From positions 496,001-560,000 of the forward strand of contig CAXXXS010000001.1 of the NCBI GenBank assembly GCA_963665085.2: DNA of 64,000 bases. The letters are read 5' to 3'. A program made the position numbers and the translations under genes. Positions within the stretch are counted from its first letter, which is position 1; the number at the start of each line of letters is the position of its first letter. The notes below the pieces were generated by a model. That model did not search any database, was not told the origin of the DNA, and saw only the letters and a program-made list of their open reading frames with translations. This document shows, piece after piece, positions 26,161 to 35,128 of this stretch. Origin of the DNA: G963665085 sp963665085 (GTDB lineage: Bacteria > Bacteroidota > Bacteroidia > Bacteroidales > JAAAOM01).

Positions 26161-26187
26161 TCATTGTTTCGTATTGAAAAACAATGA
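26161..26187. promoter_or_regulatory. Inverted repeat upstream of the excisionase-like gene
   Basis: TCATTGTTT (26161-26169) and AAACAATGA (26179-26187) form a perfect 9-bp inverted repeat with a 9-nt spacer, 46 nt upstream of the excisionase-like start. It could be an operator for that protein or a hairpin at the end of the integrase transcript. Confidence 0.4.
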
Positions 26188-26235
26188 GTTACGTAATTTT
26201 CGGAAAGTTTTTTAGGATTTTGACGTAATAGAAAA

Positions 26236-26838
26236 TCAAGAAGTTAATAGTCTGCGGATATTTTCTTCGAGGTAGTTTTCGTATTTACTGAATGAAATTG
26301 GTTCTTTTTCTTCTTTGGTCTTTATTTTTTGGCCTGTTGCTGTGGGTATTTCGTAATAACAATATAAGTGTCCAATAATAACACTTGCCTTAAATTCAGT
26401 TTGATTCAGCTTTTCATTTAATCGCTTATGCAAAGTTTTTGCTCCATCTTTTCGAATTTCTTTGTCCGTGTCAAACTCAAACCAATTATGATGTTTTAGT
26501 CTTTTCTCCATTAATTCATAGAAGTAGCTTAATTTTTCAATCAATGCTTTGTCCTTAATTCTCAAAACTTGCCCTGCCTTATCACTAAATGAAATTGATT
26601 CTATTTTGTAGTTGCTAGATAAAAATTTTTCTATTTGCTTGGCTTCTTTTGTATCCAAATCAGATACGGGTTTTAATGTAATTAAATGTGTTTTGACGTA
26701 ATAGAATAACTTTTCAAGTTCAATTTCCGGGATATGATACTGTAAGTGTAATTTTCTTAGTACCTCATTTTCTTCTAAGGATATTTTAAAACTTAGATTA
26801 GGGTTAAAGTAAAAATCTTCTGCACCATCTATTTCCAT
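26236..26838 (-). CDS. Hypothetical protein coupled to the integrase, 200 residues
   Basis: A soluble, charged protein starting MEIDGAEDFYFNPNLSFK. No known domain recognised. The start codon overlaps the integrase stop by one base (TAATG), so it is translated together with the integrase. The helical pattern EVLRKLHLQYHIPEIELEKLFYYVKTHLI and a C-terminal ENYLEENIRRLL are the main features. Genes in this position in Bacteroidota tyrosine-recombinase elements are often short unknown partners. No function is claimed. Confidence 0.65.
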   Translation of the reverse strand: MEIDGAEDFYFNPNLSFKISLEENEVLRKLHLQYHIPEIELEKLFYYVKTHLITLKPVSDLDTKEAKQIEKFLSSNYKIESISFSDKAGQVLRIKDKALIEKLSYFYELMEKRLKHHNWFEFDTDKEIRKDGAKTLHKRLNEKLNQTEFKASVIIGHLYCYYEIPTATGQKIKTKEEKEPISFSKYENYLEENIRRLLTS

Positions 26839-28229
26839 TATTTTGCAATTTTTAAAGGTGAGTAGCCCACTCCATTGGTATTTTTCATCAAACTACCTAT
26901 TAATGATGTTGTATCCTTATCAAGATATAAATCCAGCGTCTTAAGGTCAGAATGCCCGCTCAAATCCCTCACAAAATGCAATGGCATGTTGTAAACATTC
27001 AATAATATTGAAATTCCGGTTCTCCTACCCATGTGGCTGCTCATATAGCTTTGAATTGGTTTGTTTGCTACTATTTCTTTTTGGCCTACATATCGCTTAA
27101 ATTCCTTTTCCCTTGTTAGCCCTGCAAGTTTGCCAGCTTCTTTAAGATATTGGTTAAATTTCTGTTCAGAGATTGCAGGTAGTTCAAAATTATATTTCTC
27201 TGCAATTTCATAAGCTTTGCCCAAATAGTCGCCAACAAAAGGGACTGTTATTTTTTTTCCTGTTTTATAAGAAGTAAATTCCCACGCATCTACCAGTTGG
27301 CCTTCAAATTGTACCGTTTTAACCTGTTCTTTGCTGAATTGCAAAGCATCCGACCATCTTTGAAGGGTAAAGGCCATAAAACAAAATTTATCCCTCACTC
27401 GCTCTAAACGGGGCTTGTCGCTAAAATCAAAATTATAGAAGTGCATCAACTCATCAATAAACAAAGTTACGATGTCCTGTTTTCCCTCCTGTTGCTGTTT
27501 TTTTGATTTTTGATTAACCTTGAACCATGATTTTGCATAATTGTCGTTTTCATGATATTCATTTTCAAAACTCCATTTTAGGAATAATTTTAGAACCTCT
27601 ATCATTTTGCCTATTGTGTCGTTAAGTAAACCATTTTGTTTGTCCTCATCCCTTGTTTTCATTCTCCCTTTTGGCTGCTTTGTACGAAGATGCCTAACAT
27701 AAGAATTGTAAAACTTTTGGTCTATTTGGTCAAAACGGATTAACGGGTTAAATTCCTGCAATGAATTTTTTGATGTGTGATACTTCTTAACTGTTAGCTC
27801 GCTAACATCGTTTGATTTATCATTTATAAATTCATCGTACACCTCGAAAAATGGCTTGTTACGCTCCGAATATACAGGACTAATGTCGTCAATAATAAAT
27901 ACCTTCAAATTGTCCCGCAACTCCTCCCACTTCATGTTGGGGAAATCTTTTCTAAGCTTAAGGAACTCCTCCTTTACTTTTTCACGGAACGTATTTAGAT
28001 TGCCGTTAATTTTAACGCTGTTTGATGCCTGGGGCTTAACACATTTCTCGCTAAAATCCCAGTTTTTAGGGCTTACCCGGTATTCAGTTTTTAATTTCAT
28101 CGTGTGGCTTCCATCATGGATTACCCATAGATAAATAGTTGTTTCCTTTTTTGCCGGGACTTTGTTTCCTTTTTTGTCTCTTTTGCCCTGTTCATAGGGG
28201 TTTTGAAGTATGTACCTGAATGAAGCCAT
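26838..28229 (-). CDS. int: Tyrosine recombinase / integrase of the element
   Basis: A 463-residue phage-type integrase. It has an N-terminal arm-binding region, a core-binding SAM-like domain at about 125-225, and the catalytic domain at 250-440. The catalytic set is R291 (LQRWSDAL), K322 (SYKTGKKITVP), H399 and R402 (SHMGRRTGIS), H426 (LSGHSDLKT) and the nucleophile Y435 (LDLYLD). All residues are present, so the enzyme may still be active. It lies near the right end of the element and reads toward the left. The tRNA 3' end supplies the attachment core. The protein resembles integrases of Bacteroidota conjugative transposons and prophages. Confidence 0.92.
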   Translation of the reverse strand: MASFRYILQNPYEQGKRDKKGNKVPAKKETTIYLWVIHDGSHTMKLKTEYRVSPKNWDFSEKCVKPQASNSVKINGNLNTFREKVKEEFLKLRKDFPNMKWEELRDNLKVFIIDDISPVYSERNKPFFEVYDEFINDKSNDVSELTVKKYHTSKNSLQEFNPLIRFDQIDQKFYNSYVRHLRTKQPKGRMKTRDEDKQNGLLNDTIGKMIEVLKLFLKWSFENEYHENDNYAKSWFKVNQKSKKQQQEGKQDIVTLFIDELMHFYNFDFSDKPRLERVRDKFCFMAFTLQRWSDALQFSKEQVKTVQFEGQLVDAWEFTSYKTGKKITVPFVGDYLGKAYEIAEKYNFELPAISEQKFNQYLKEAGKLAGLTREKEFKRYVGQKEIVANKPIQSYMSSHMGRRTGISILLNVYNMPLHFVRDLSGHSDLKTLDLYLDKDTTSLIGSLMKNTNGVGYSPLKIAK

Positions 28230-28503
28230 AATTTTAACGTGTTAAGAATTTTTGCTCATTGGAAACACTTTTGGGTTCAAGCGAAATGGCAGCTATAAAT
28301 TTGACCTTATTTTCAATATGTTGTAACATTCAGTAAAGTTATAAAACTTTCTTAAACGTTGGAAATATATTGGAAATATTTTGCTTACAGAATGCTTTTT
28401 TATGTTCTTTTTTGTTATTTCGTGTTACAATGTTATTTTCTATAGTGTTGTTATCTAGTTAATTAAGATTATTAGAATAACATGAGGTAACATTATAAAA
28501 CAT
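28230..28503. other. Non-coding integrase-upstream region
   Basis: This stretch, part of a 427-base gap between the integrase start and the next gene, holds the right 18-nt direct repeat, one extra TTGGAAA half-site near 28259, and the approach to the right attachment core. I see no convincing gene or consensus promoter in it. Integrase expression signals should lie here. Confidence 0.6.
28359..28376. repeat. Right 18-nt direct repeat (candidate integrase arm site)
   Basis: A perfect copy of the repeat at 21607-21624, in the same orientation, between the integrase start and the right attachment core. A single extra half-site TTGGAAA occurs near 28259. Confidence 0.65.
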
Positions 28504-28530
28504 AGGTTCGAGCGCTGTCCACGCTACTAA
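28504..28530 (+). repeat. Right attachment core (degenerate tRNA 3' end)
   Basis: AGGTTC-G-AG-CG-CTGTCC-A-CGCTACTAA aligns to the initiator tRNA 3' end with 23 of 27 identities. The four differences would break the T-arm and acceptor pairing, so it is not part of a working tRNA. It marks the right end of the element. Confidence 0.78.
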
Positions 28531-28531
28531 G

Positions 28532-28573
28532 AAACCCTCTTAACATATTAATGTTGAGAGGGTTTTATTTTTT
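28532..28573 (+). terminator. Probable ancestral tRNA terminator beyond the element
   Basis: AAACCCTCT-T-AACAT pairs with ATGTT-G-AGAGGGTTT across ATTA, followed by TATTTTTTA. It stands 2 nt after the degenerate tRNA end and reads in the tRNA direction. This suggests it was the original tRNA terminator, displaced 7 kb by the insertion. Confidence 0.7.
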
Positions 28574-28656
28574 ATCATAGCATAGATACAAAAATAATAA
28601 CCTACAGCCTACTATTTTCATTTTATTTTAACAATCTTCTTCTTCAAGTTTTAATC

Positions 28657-29763
28657 CTATTTCAACGCATATTTTAGAGTTTCTAATAAAAAGTCTATAT
28701 CTTCTTTTTTATGCAATGCCGAAACAACAATTCTTAGCACGCCATCACTACCGGCTCCTTTATAATTCATAAACTGAATAAATATATTTTCATCCATTAA
28801 TTCCTTCTGAACAAGACGCATATGATCTGCACTTTCCAAAGAAAAAGCAGCAACAGGAAATTCGTTCATATTAATAGTGAGATTTAAATCCCGTAAGCCC
28901 TGCTTGAGCATTTTGGTATTTGCCTGTAAATTTTCTAACAACCCTGTATTTTCTTTTAAAAGTTCTATCCCCATATTACTTGCCGCAATAGCAGCTGCCA
29001 TTGGAGCACTTGAACCAGTTAAAATACTTCCTGATTTTATTACCTGAATAAATTCTTCTCTGCCAGCAATAGCGCCACCATAAGCACCAAACGCCTTTGC
29101 CAGGGTTGTACCCTGGTAAACCTTATCAGATATAATTCCATAATAATCGCTAATTCCTCTTCTATGCTCTCCTAAGATACCTGTACAATGTGCATCGTCT
29201 ATCCATATAATTCCATCAAATTCTTCAGCCAATTGCACAAAATCTGGTAGTGGTGCAAAGTCTGCCGATACTGGAAAAACTCCATCACTTACAATGAGTG
29301 GCCGTTTGTCATCAACCAGCTTTTGCTGAAGTAAGTTACGCAGATGCTCTGCATTGCAATGCTCAAAGAAATAAGTTTCTTTACCAACTACAGATACTGC
29401 ATCAATAATGCTGTAATGAGATTGTTCATCTACAAATACCACATCAAAAAGATTAAGCTTTTTCAAGGCTTCTAATCCAGCCATATTAACAAGGTACCCC
29501 GATGGTAAATAAACTGCATCATCGGTTCCAAAAAACGAAGCCAGTTTTTTTTCAAGATTCAGCAATATATCACTTGTACCCGAAATCGTACGTGACGAAG
29601 CACTTCCAACTCCATATTTTAATGTAGCATCAATAACCGCCTGCAACATGCTCGGATGAGAATGAAATTGAAAATAACTTGTTCCGGCAAAATACAACAT
29701 ATTTTTGCCGTTTATCACTACCCGCACGCCTGGTTTACTTTCTAAAATAAATTCTGCTGACAT
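28657..29763 (-). CDS. PLP-dependent alpha-oxoamine synthase (BioF/KBL family)
   Basis: A 368-residue fold-type I PLP enzyme. Family features are SGYLVNMAGLEAL, IIWIDDAHCTGILGEHRRG (the aspartate that contacts the pyridine nitrogen), and the Schiff-base lysine in YQGTTLAKAFGAYGG. This family joins an amino acid to an acyl-CoA with loss of CO2 (8-amino-7-oxononanoate, 2-amino-3-ketobutyrate, or sphinganine precursors). The length is slightly short for the family and the substrate cannot be read from motifs. It lies 2 nt after the dipeptide-epimerase gene, so it is in that operon, although its link to peptide metabolism is unclear. Confidence 0.88.
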   Translation of the reverse strand: MSAEFILESKPGVRVVINGKNMLYFAGTSYFQFHSHPSMLQAVIDATLKYGVGSASSRTISGTSDILLNLEKKLASFFGTDDAVYLPSGYLVNMAGLEALKKLNLFDVVFVDEQSHYSIIDAVSVVGKETYFFEHCNAEHLRNLLQQKLVDDKRPLIVSDGVFPVSADFAPLPDFVQLAEEFDGIIWIDDAHCTGILGEHRRGISDYYGIISDKVYQGTTLAKAFGAYGGAIAGREEFIQVIKSGSILTGSSAPMAAAIAASNMGIELLKENTGLLENLQANTKMLKQGLRDLNLTINMNEFPVAAFSLESADHMRLVQKELMDENIFIQFMNYKGAGSDGVLRIVVSALHKKEDIDFLLETLKYALK

Positions 29764-29765
29764 AA

Positions 29766-30884
29766 TTAAACAACTACTCTCTCCATTTTATCTAGGTAAG
29801 CATCGTCGAAATCGGCTCCAATACCAATCTCATCGCCTAATTCCCATTTTCCTTTTCCCTTATATTGTATTCCTTCAACCACGGGATCATCATCTAACAT
29901 TAATGCTGAGTCAACATCATAATAAACGATATTCTGGCTTGAAAAAATAAAGTGCACAAGCGCTGTTAGTGCAAAACGTGATTCTGACATACAACCTACC
30001 TGGCATTTAATTCCACTGGCCTCAGCAATTGCATTAATTTTTAGTGCATTTTGTATACCTCCAGACTTTGAAAATTTTATGTTAAAATAATCACAAGCTC
30101 TAAAACTTGCTAACTGAAAGGCATCATGATGCTCAAATAATGATTCATCTGCCATTATCGGAATTGGACTTTCCTTAGAAACACGGATTAAATCATGTTT
30201 ATTCCACGATGGAATGGGTTCTTCGCAATGTTCAATATTATATTGAGCTAATGCCTTAAGCGTATTAATAGCAGTTGTTGCATCCCAACCCTGATTGGCG
30301 TCAATGCGCATAGGATAATTTACTCCTACCGACTGCCTTATAGCCTTAATCCTTTCGACATCCTCCTTCAAAGTAGTACCTAACTTAATTTTAATTGCGG
30401 GAAAACCTTCCTCCTTAAATTTCTGCGCATTTCGTGCCATTTCCCCTGGTTCACCAATACTAATTGTCATATCGGTATGTATCTCACGGGATTTACTACC
30501 TCCCAGTAAATAGTACAACGGTAATTGTGCCTTTTTAGCCAACAGATCATAAAAGGCCATGTCAAATGCACTTTTAAGCGTATAATTACGATTTACTGCC
30601 CTTTCTATTTCAGCCATCCGCTCATTTATTGCAAGAGGATTTTTACCCTTAAGCATTTTGCCAATTTGTTGTGCAAGCACAAAAACAGTTTCCTGTGTTT
30701 CTCCTACGATATAGACAAAAGGTGCACACTCTCCAATACCTGTTATCCCTTTGTTTGTGTGAATTTTTATTACCACATTGGTAGCACTCTCAATTACCCC
30801 AAGAGAAATAACAAATGGTTCCTTATATGGAATGTTAAGTTTTATAATTTCAACATCAGTGATTTTTATATCTTCTGTTTTCAT
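29766..30884 (-). CDS. L-Ala-D/L-Glu (dipeptide) epimerase, enolase superfamily
   Basis: A 372-residue muconate-lactonizing subgroup enzyme. The catalytic pair is K165 and K167 (AIKIKLG). Magnesium ligands are D194 (RIDANQGW), the CEEP glutamate near 221, and D246 (IMADES). The opposing base is in NIKFSKSGG. The DxD motif DVD (323-325) after strand 8 is a mark of dipeptide epimerases that bind the free amino group of the substrate. It likely epimerises L-Ala-D-Glu released from murein to L-Ala-L-Glu for reuse. It sits between a PBP4 gene and an alpha-oxoamine synthase gene, in line with murein-peptide recycling. Specificity beyond dipeptides is not certain. Confidence 0.85.
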   Translation of the reverse strand: MKTEDIKITDVEIIKLNIPYKEPFVISLGVIESATNVVIKIHTNKGITGIGECAPFVYIVGETQETVFVLAQQIGKMLKGKNPLAINERMAEIERAVNRNYTLKSAFDMAFYDLLAKKAQLPLYYLLGGSKSREIHTDMTISIGEPGEMARNAQKFKEEGFPAIKIKLGTTLKEDVERIKAIRQSVGVNYPMRIDANQGWDATTAINTLKALAQYNIEHCEEPIPSWNKHDLIRVSKESPIPIMADESLFEHHDAFQLASFRACDYFNIKFSKSGGIQNALKINAIAEASGIKCQVGCMSESRFALTALVHFIFSSQNIVYYDVDSALMLDDDPVVEGIQYKGKGKWELGDEIGIGADFDDAYLDKMERVVV

Positions 30885-30981
30885 TTAATTAATTTAATCC
30901 GGCTACAATATTAAGTAATGTTTGGAGATGTAGGATGTAGCTTTCACTTTTCAAGTTAAATTATCCGGTTTGCAAAGAAAT

Positions 30982-32475
30982 TTATTTATTTAACTCCGTA
31001 AGTGAAATCATTAATTTCTCCAATTTTGCCCTTGCATCACTCGATGAACAACTAAAATTGTTTGCAACCATTGAAAAGACTATTTCCCTGCCCGACTGGG
31101 AAGTGGTGTAGCCTGCATAAGCTTTTACTCGGTTTATTGTCCCACTTTTTGCCCGCAATTTCCCTTCAGCGAGAGTACCCTTAAACATGCTTTCTATTGT
31201 ACCTGTTTCTCCTGCTATTGCTAAAGAATTATAAAAAAAATCAAAATATTTGCTGCTTTTTTTCATATAGGTGAGCAAGTATACCATTTGCCGGGGAGTT
31301 ATGGCATTATAATGTGAAAGGCCACTACCGTCTAATAAAGACAATCCCTGAATATCCATTCCTTTACTTTCCCAGAATTCTTTCATGGCAGAGACACAAT
31401 CCGATGTATTGGTTGGAGCACCCATCCTCAATCCAGAATGAATCAGACAATGTTCTGCGAATAAATTTATACTGTGTACATTAGTCTCACAAATAATTTC
31501 TGATAATAACGGAGAGCTATAGGTGTCAATAATTTGTTTTTCTCCGTTAATAGTTGAATGTTCAAAAAGTGTCAAATTTCTTATAGTTGTTGCTCCTTTA
31601 CTTACAGCAATCCCAGCCGATTCCAATGCTTTCTCTAGTTCTAATGCTGCATGATAAGGAGGATCGGGAATTGAGCCCTTTACCACAAATTCATTTCTGT
31701 TTAATGGAATCTCGCCACGTAAATACCTGTAATTGGTATAGGGACTTCCAAAAATATAAGCATTGTCATAACTTATTGAATCGGCAATTATAGCATTTTC
31801 GAAAAATACATTTTCTATTTTTGGTTCAATTCTATCAATGTCTGCTGTATCGCCGGCATTGCCAGAATTAAAATAAATTTTGTACATGTTATCAAAAACT
31901 GTAAGTCCACAGGGACCTGCACCGTAATAATTTCCCATGTCCTCCCACGACCATGTCTCAGGCACTATATCAAAACTATACAAACTGGCATCGGCAATTA
32001 TTCTACCGTCAATCGAATCGATGCCTAGTGCTTTAATATCATCAATCCACTTTTGAATAAAATTTTTTACACTATCATTCTTGAAATATTTTGAACCTAA
32101 AGTTGGATCTCCTCCTCCAACAATTACTATATCACCATTCAAAATATTATTTATCGTGTCAATAACTCCTGTATAGGCAAGTACTGTTTCAAACTGAAAT
32201 TCGGGGCCATAGTTTTCAAGTATCGTGGACGTTGAAAACAACTTTTGAGTTGACGCCGGCTTCAATGCTTTGTCTGCATTAACTTCCGCAATTATTTCTC
32301 CTGTATTTACATCAACAGCCAGGAGTGCAAATTGAGCATTTTTAAAATCATCGTTTTCAGCTGTTTCTTCTACAAGTTTATTTATGTCTTTAAACTTCCG
32401 CTTTTGTGCAGACGCACTGTGAGAAAAACACAGGATACATACAACTGCAAAAAATATGATATTTAATTTTTTCAT
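30982..32475 (-). CDS. dacB: PBP4-type D-alanyl-D-alanine carboxypeptidase/endopeptidase
   Basis: A 497-residue secreted serine peptidase S13. The signal peptide ends near residue 23. The catalytic S75-T-Q-K78 is in KPASTQKLFS, a SxN-like motif is in VHSINLF, and the KSGT box is in LRAKSGTINRVKAYAG. The insertion between the first and second motifs, typical of PBP4, is present. It trims terminal D-Ala and cuts D-Ala cross-links in the periplasm. It is 97 bases from the dipeptide epimerase gene and 70 bases from the transglutaminase-like gene. The four genes share a strand and a wall-turnover theme. Confidence 0.93.
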   Translation of the reverse strand: MKKLNIIFFAVVCILCFSHSASAQKRKFKDINKLVEETAENDDFKNAQFALLAVDVNTGEIIAEVNADKALKPASTQKLFSTSTILENYGPEFQFETVLAYTGVIDTINNILNGDIVIVGGGDPTLGSKYFKNDSVKNFIQKWIDDIKALGIDSIDGRIIADASLYSFDIVPETWSWEDMGNYYGAGPCGLTVFDNMYKIYFNSGNAGDTADIDRIEPKIENVFFENAIIADSISYDNAYIFGSPYTNYRYLRGEIPLNRNEFVVKGSIPDPPYHAALELEKALESAGIAVSKGATTIRNLTLFEHSTINGEKQIIDTYSSPLLSEIICETNVHSINLFAEHCLIHSGLRMGAPTNTSDCVSAMKEFWESKGMDIQGLSLLDGSGLSHYNAITPRQMVYLLTYMKKSSKYFDFFYNSLAIAGETGTIESMFKGTLAEGKLRAKSGTINRVKAYAGYTTSQSGREIVFSMVANNFSCSSSDARAKLEKLMISLTELNK

Positions 32476-32545
32476 CTATTTAATATTTTTTCTCTCAATT
32501 GACATAGCTGTAATCACAAAGTCAGAGATTATATGCGTTAAATTT

Positions 32546-33979
32546 TTATTCGTTCAAATATTTTACATCCATGTGATAATCCCATTGGTTGAAATAAAGA
32601 TTTTTGCTTTGAGTCTCCACTTCTCCGCGTTGAAAATCAACCGTTTCACTTCTGAAATGTTTTTTTTGAGGATAGAATGATTGCGAGATATCGTCGTTAA
32701 CAATTAACCGATAGGGATCAAAGCCGCAGGTATAGAAATATTTCGTATCTTCATCTTCAGCGTTTTGTAACCCAAAAGACTGATCAATTGGCACCCAGCC
32801 AAGTCCTTCATAATAAATCTCAGCCCAATCATGTAATCCTACCTCTCCTGGCTCCAGAATCCAACCGGATTGCCATTTAGCAGGAATTCCTTTATAACGC
32901 GCCATACTTATTAATAACAGGGTCTGTATACCGCAATCTCCATGCATGTTTTCTAAACAGTACTCTGGCAAACAGGGTATAGTGCTGTACTCCCTTGCAC
33001 TTGCCCAGGGAATATTTTTATTTATCCATGTATAGATAGCTTTTACAACTTCATAAGGCTGGGTCTTATCTCCAACGATGGAATCAGCCAGATTTCTGAT
33101 CTTCTCAGTAAACATAATATGCGGATATCGCTCGCTTGTATACTCAATATATAACGGATTTTTCGTATCGTATTCTTTAATGTTAGCAATCTGTTGCCCA
33201 AGCCATTGTCCTTTTGTTGTTACCTTATATTTTATCTGAAAGTCTATTTCTTTGGATTTATCAACAACTGTTTCAAAGTAAATGCTTTTATGCACCACAC
33301 TATCAGGTGCAATAATATATTGAGGAAAATTGCTTTCTAAAAATTCTATTTCAAATTGCCGGCTTGCGTTGTATTTTGGATATGGCAACCAGGCTCTTAC
33401 TGTATCTCCTATACTAACAGCTGAAGAATCTACTGCTAATGTGTAAGAAATCTCGAATTGATAATCTTTTGTCGTATCAGTTCCTGAGTTTTTAAGTTCA
33501 TCAAGCATCTTTGGAATAAAATCAAGGCAAAACTCATCCAATGCATCGCTTTGATTTTCATCAACCTGAATTTTCTTTCTAGCCTCTTCATTCACTCTGA
33601 ACAAATTACGATGAGCCCAGTTAAAATATCGTTTTTGCCCGTCGATAATCTTAAATTCAAGGCTTTTATCCGACTCCCATTTGTGTAATTGTTCTTCACT
33701 TAGATCAGGAAAATATTGCAAAAGCTGTTCTTTTATATACTGCTCATCCCTGTTAAAATCTATTCTGATACGCTTCATCCGTTCCTGCTCAAAAGCAAAG
33801 TATTGCTTTATAGAATCATTTTTTGATTTATCCAGGTATATCGAGATGAGTGAATCGGCAACCGTAAAATTTCCAGAAACAATTTCGTTATTTATTCTCT
33901 CTTCAAAATCCTTTGTTGACTTTGAACAACCCCAAAACAGGATTATTACCAGAAACAAGCATATACTTTTTTCAAACAT
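32546..33979 (-). CDS. Transglutaminase-like cysteine peptidase lipoprotein
   Basis: A 477-residue lipoprotein with lipobox LFWGC near residue 18. The C-terminal third is a transglutaminase-like fold: HGDCGIQTLLLISMARYKGIP (catalytic cysteine), LHDWAEIYYEG (histidine region), and WVPIDQSFG (aspartate). The N-terminal 250 residues form an immunoglobulin-like or unknown domain. The start is the ATG at 33979. Two codons upstream a TTG is also in frame. Family members in this context act as amidases or peptidases on cell-wall peptides. It is the first gene of the four-gene run down to the alpha-oxoamine synthase. Confidence 0.85.
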   Translation of the reverse strand: MFEKSICLFLVIILFWGCSKSTKDFEERINNEIVSGNFTVADSLISIYLDKSKNDSIKQYFAFEQERMKRIRIDFNRDEQYIKEQLLQYFPDLSEEQLHKWESDKSLEFKIIDGQKRYFNWAHRNLFRVNEEARKKIQVDENQSDALDEFCLDFIPKMLDELKNSGTDTTKDYQFEISYTLAVDSSAVSIGDTVRAWLPYPKYNASRQFEIEFLESNFPQYIIAPDSVVHKSIYFETVVDKSKEIDFQIKYKVTTKGQWLGQQIANIKEYDTKNPLYIEYTSERYPHIMFTEKIRNLADSIVGDKTQPYEVVKAIYTWINKNIPWASAREYSTIPCLPEYCLENMHGDCGIQTLLLISMARYKGIPAKWQSGWILEPGEVGLHDWAEIYYEGLGWVPIDQSFGLQNAEDEDTKYFYTCGFDPYRLIVNDDISQSFYPQKKHFRSETVDFQRGEVETQSKNLYFNQWDYHMDVKYLNE

Positions 33980-34179
33980 AACCAATAGATTCGATTTGTG
34001 GCTAAATAATCAATTTTATTCTTTTGTCGCTTTAAAAATAGCGATATTCGATGCCTGGTCAACATTTTTTTGTAAATAAAAGCTGAACTGTATTTAAATT
34101 TTAAGTTATATCTTTAAAAAAATCCTGCCATAGGCAGTCTAAGCTATATTCTTTTTTTTCTTAAAAATAAAATATACCT

Positions 34180-35049
34180 ATGAGAAATATTCCACTGATA
34201 CTTTTAATAACAATTTTGCTTTTCTCATGTGAGACTGAAAAGAGTGAATGGACAAGCCTACTGGACAATGAGTTATCGCAATGGGACAACTATCTAAGTT
34301 TCAAATATCCTGCCGACTACGACGGAAATCCATTAAAGGATGAGAATGGAAACCTTATACCACCCATAGGATTAAACATGGACAATTACGGTATTTTTAC
34401 AGTAACGGAGGAAAACAATGAACCAGTTTTAAGAATCAGCGGGGAAATCTACGGATGTGTTGTTACAAAAAAAGAATACGAGAACTATCATTTAAGATTA
34501 AAAGTAAAATGGGGAAATACCAAATGGCCCCCAAGAAAAGATAAACTAAAAGACTCAGGAATATTGTATCACTCAATAGGTCCTCATGGTGCTGAGGTCT
34601 GGAGATCGTGGATGCTTTCCCAGGAATTCCAAATTATGCAGGGACATTTTGGTGATTTCTGGAGCCAGGCAAATTCGGCCATTGACATTCGGGCCTTTTT
34701 ACCGGAATACATTATGAATCCGGTTGCAGATGAGAGTCAACCTTTTTTGCCGATAGGGACTGGAGAAACAATTCAAGGGTATTGCATGCGCAGTGCAAAT
34801 TACGAAAAACCTGATGGAGAATGGAATACTGTGGAATTAATATGTTTTGAAAACAAAAGCATCCATATTGTAAATGGACAAGTGGTTATGATCTTAAAGG
34901 ACTCAAGATATATAAAGGATAATGTTCGCGTTCCTATGAACAAAGGAAAAATCCAGATACAAAGTGAAGCATGCGAGGTGTTTTATAAAAATATTGAAAT
35001 CTGTAACCTGGAATCTCTCCCTGTTGAATATGTGAAATATTATGAATAA
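34180..35049 (+). CDS. DUF1080 (3-keto-disaccharide hydrolase) domain lipoprotein
   Basis: A 289-residue plus-strand lipoprotein, lipobox LLFSC near residue 17. The mature protein has a jelly-roll DUF1080 pattern: GIFTVTEENNEPVLRISGEIYG, YENYHLRLKVKWGN, SGILYHSIGPHG, and a C-terminal KGKIQIQSEACEVFYKNIEI. Family members act on glycans, and some hydrolyse 3-keto-glucosides. No other carbohydrate enzyme is adjacent. It is the only clear protein gene on the plus strand apart from a doubtful small frame, with divergent transcription from the transglutaminase gene. Confidence 0.82.
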   Translation: MRNIPLILLITILLFSCETEKSEWTSLLDNELSQWDNYLSFKYPADYDGNPLKDENGNLIPPIGLNMDNYGIFTVTEENNEPVLRISGEIYGCVVTKKEYENYHLRLKVKWGNTKWPPRKDKLKDSGILYHSIGPHGAEVWRSWMLSQEFQIMQGHFGDFWSQANSAIDIRAFLPEYIMNPVADESQPFLPIGTGETIQGYCMRSANYEKPDGEWNTVELICFENKSIHIVNGQVVMILKDSRYIKDNVRVPMNKGKIQIQSEACEVFYKNIEICNLESLPVEYVKYYE

Positions 35050-35128
35050 AAATTGGTGAAATTAATTACGTGTTATGTCTCATAATCCATCTTAAACAAA
35101 GCTAGCCAATTAAAAGGCTTTAATAATT

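Larger units (their letters stand above)
21575..28530. mobile_element. Integrative element at the 3' end of tRNA-fMet (about 7 kb)
   Basis: The segment between the intact tRNA end and a degenerate second copy of that end (23 of 27 positions identical). It holds a tyrosine recombinase gene near the right end, an excisionase-like gene, and a set of tightly packed minus-strand genes with frequent 4-nt ATGA overlaps. It also holds a nuclease gene and a HicBA toxin-antitoxin pair at the left end. A perfect 18-nt direct repeat occurs near both ends (21607-21624 and 28359-28376). No capsid, portal, terminase large subunit, relaxase or conjugation gene is seen. It is therefore a small integrative element, perhaps a satellite, a remnant prophage, or a passenger island. 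The mismatches in the second tRNA-end copy suggest an old insertion or a related att site. Confidence 0.85.

Noticed and set aside
28504..28530. A second, separate tRNA gene
   Set aside because: Only the 3' 27 bases resemble a tRNA, and the differences break the T-arm and acceptor pairing. The rest of the cloverleaf is missing.
21575..28530. Complete prophage or conjugative element
   Set aside because: No capsid, portal, tail, large terminase, relaxase or secretion genes are visible in the 7 kb.
30525..30914. A 129-codon plus-strand frame opposite the epimerase start
   Set aside because: Rich in Phe, Tyr and Cys, with no family-like pattern. It is a shadow of the epimerase gene.
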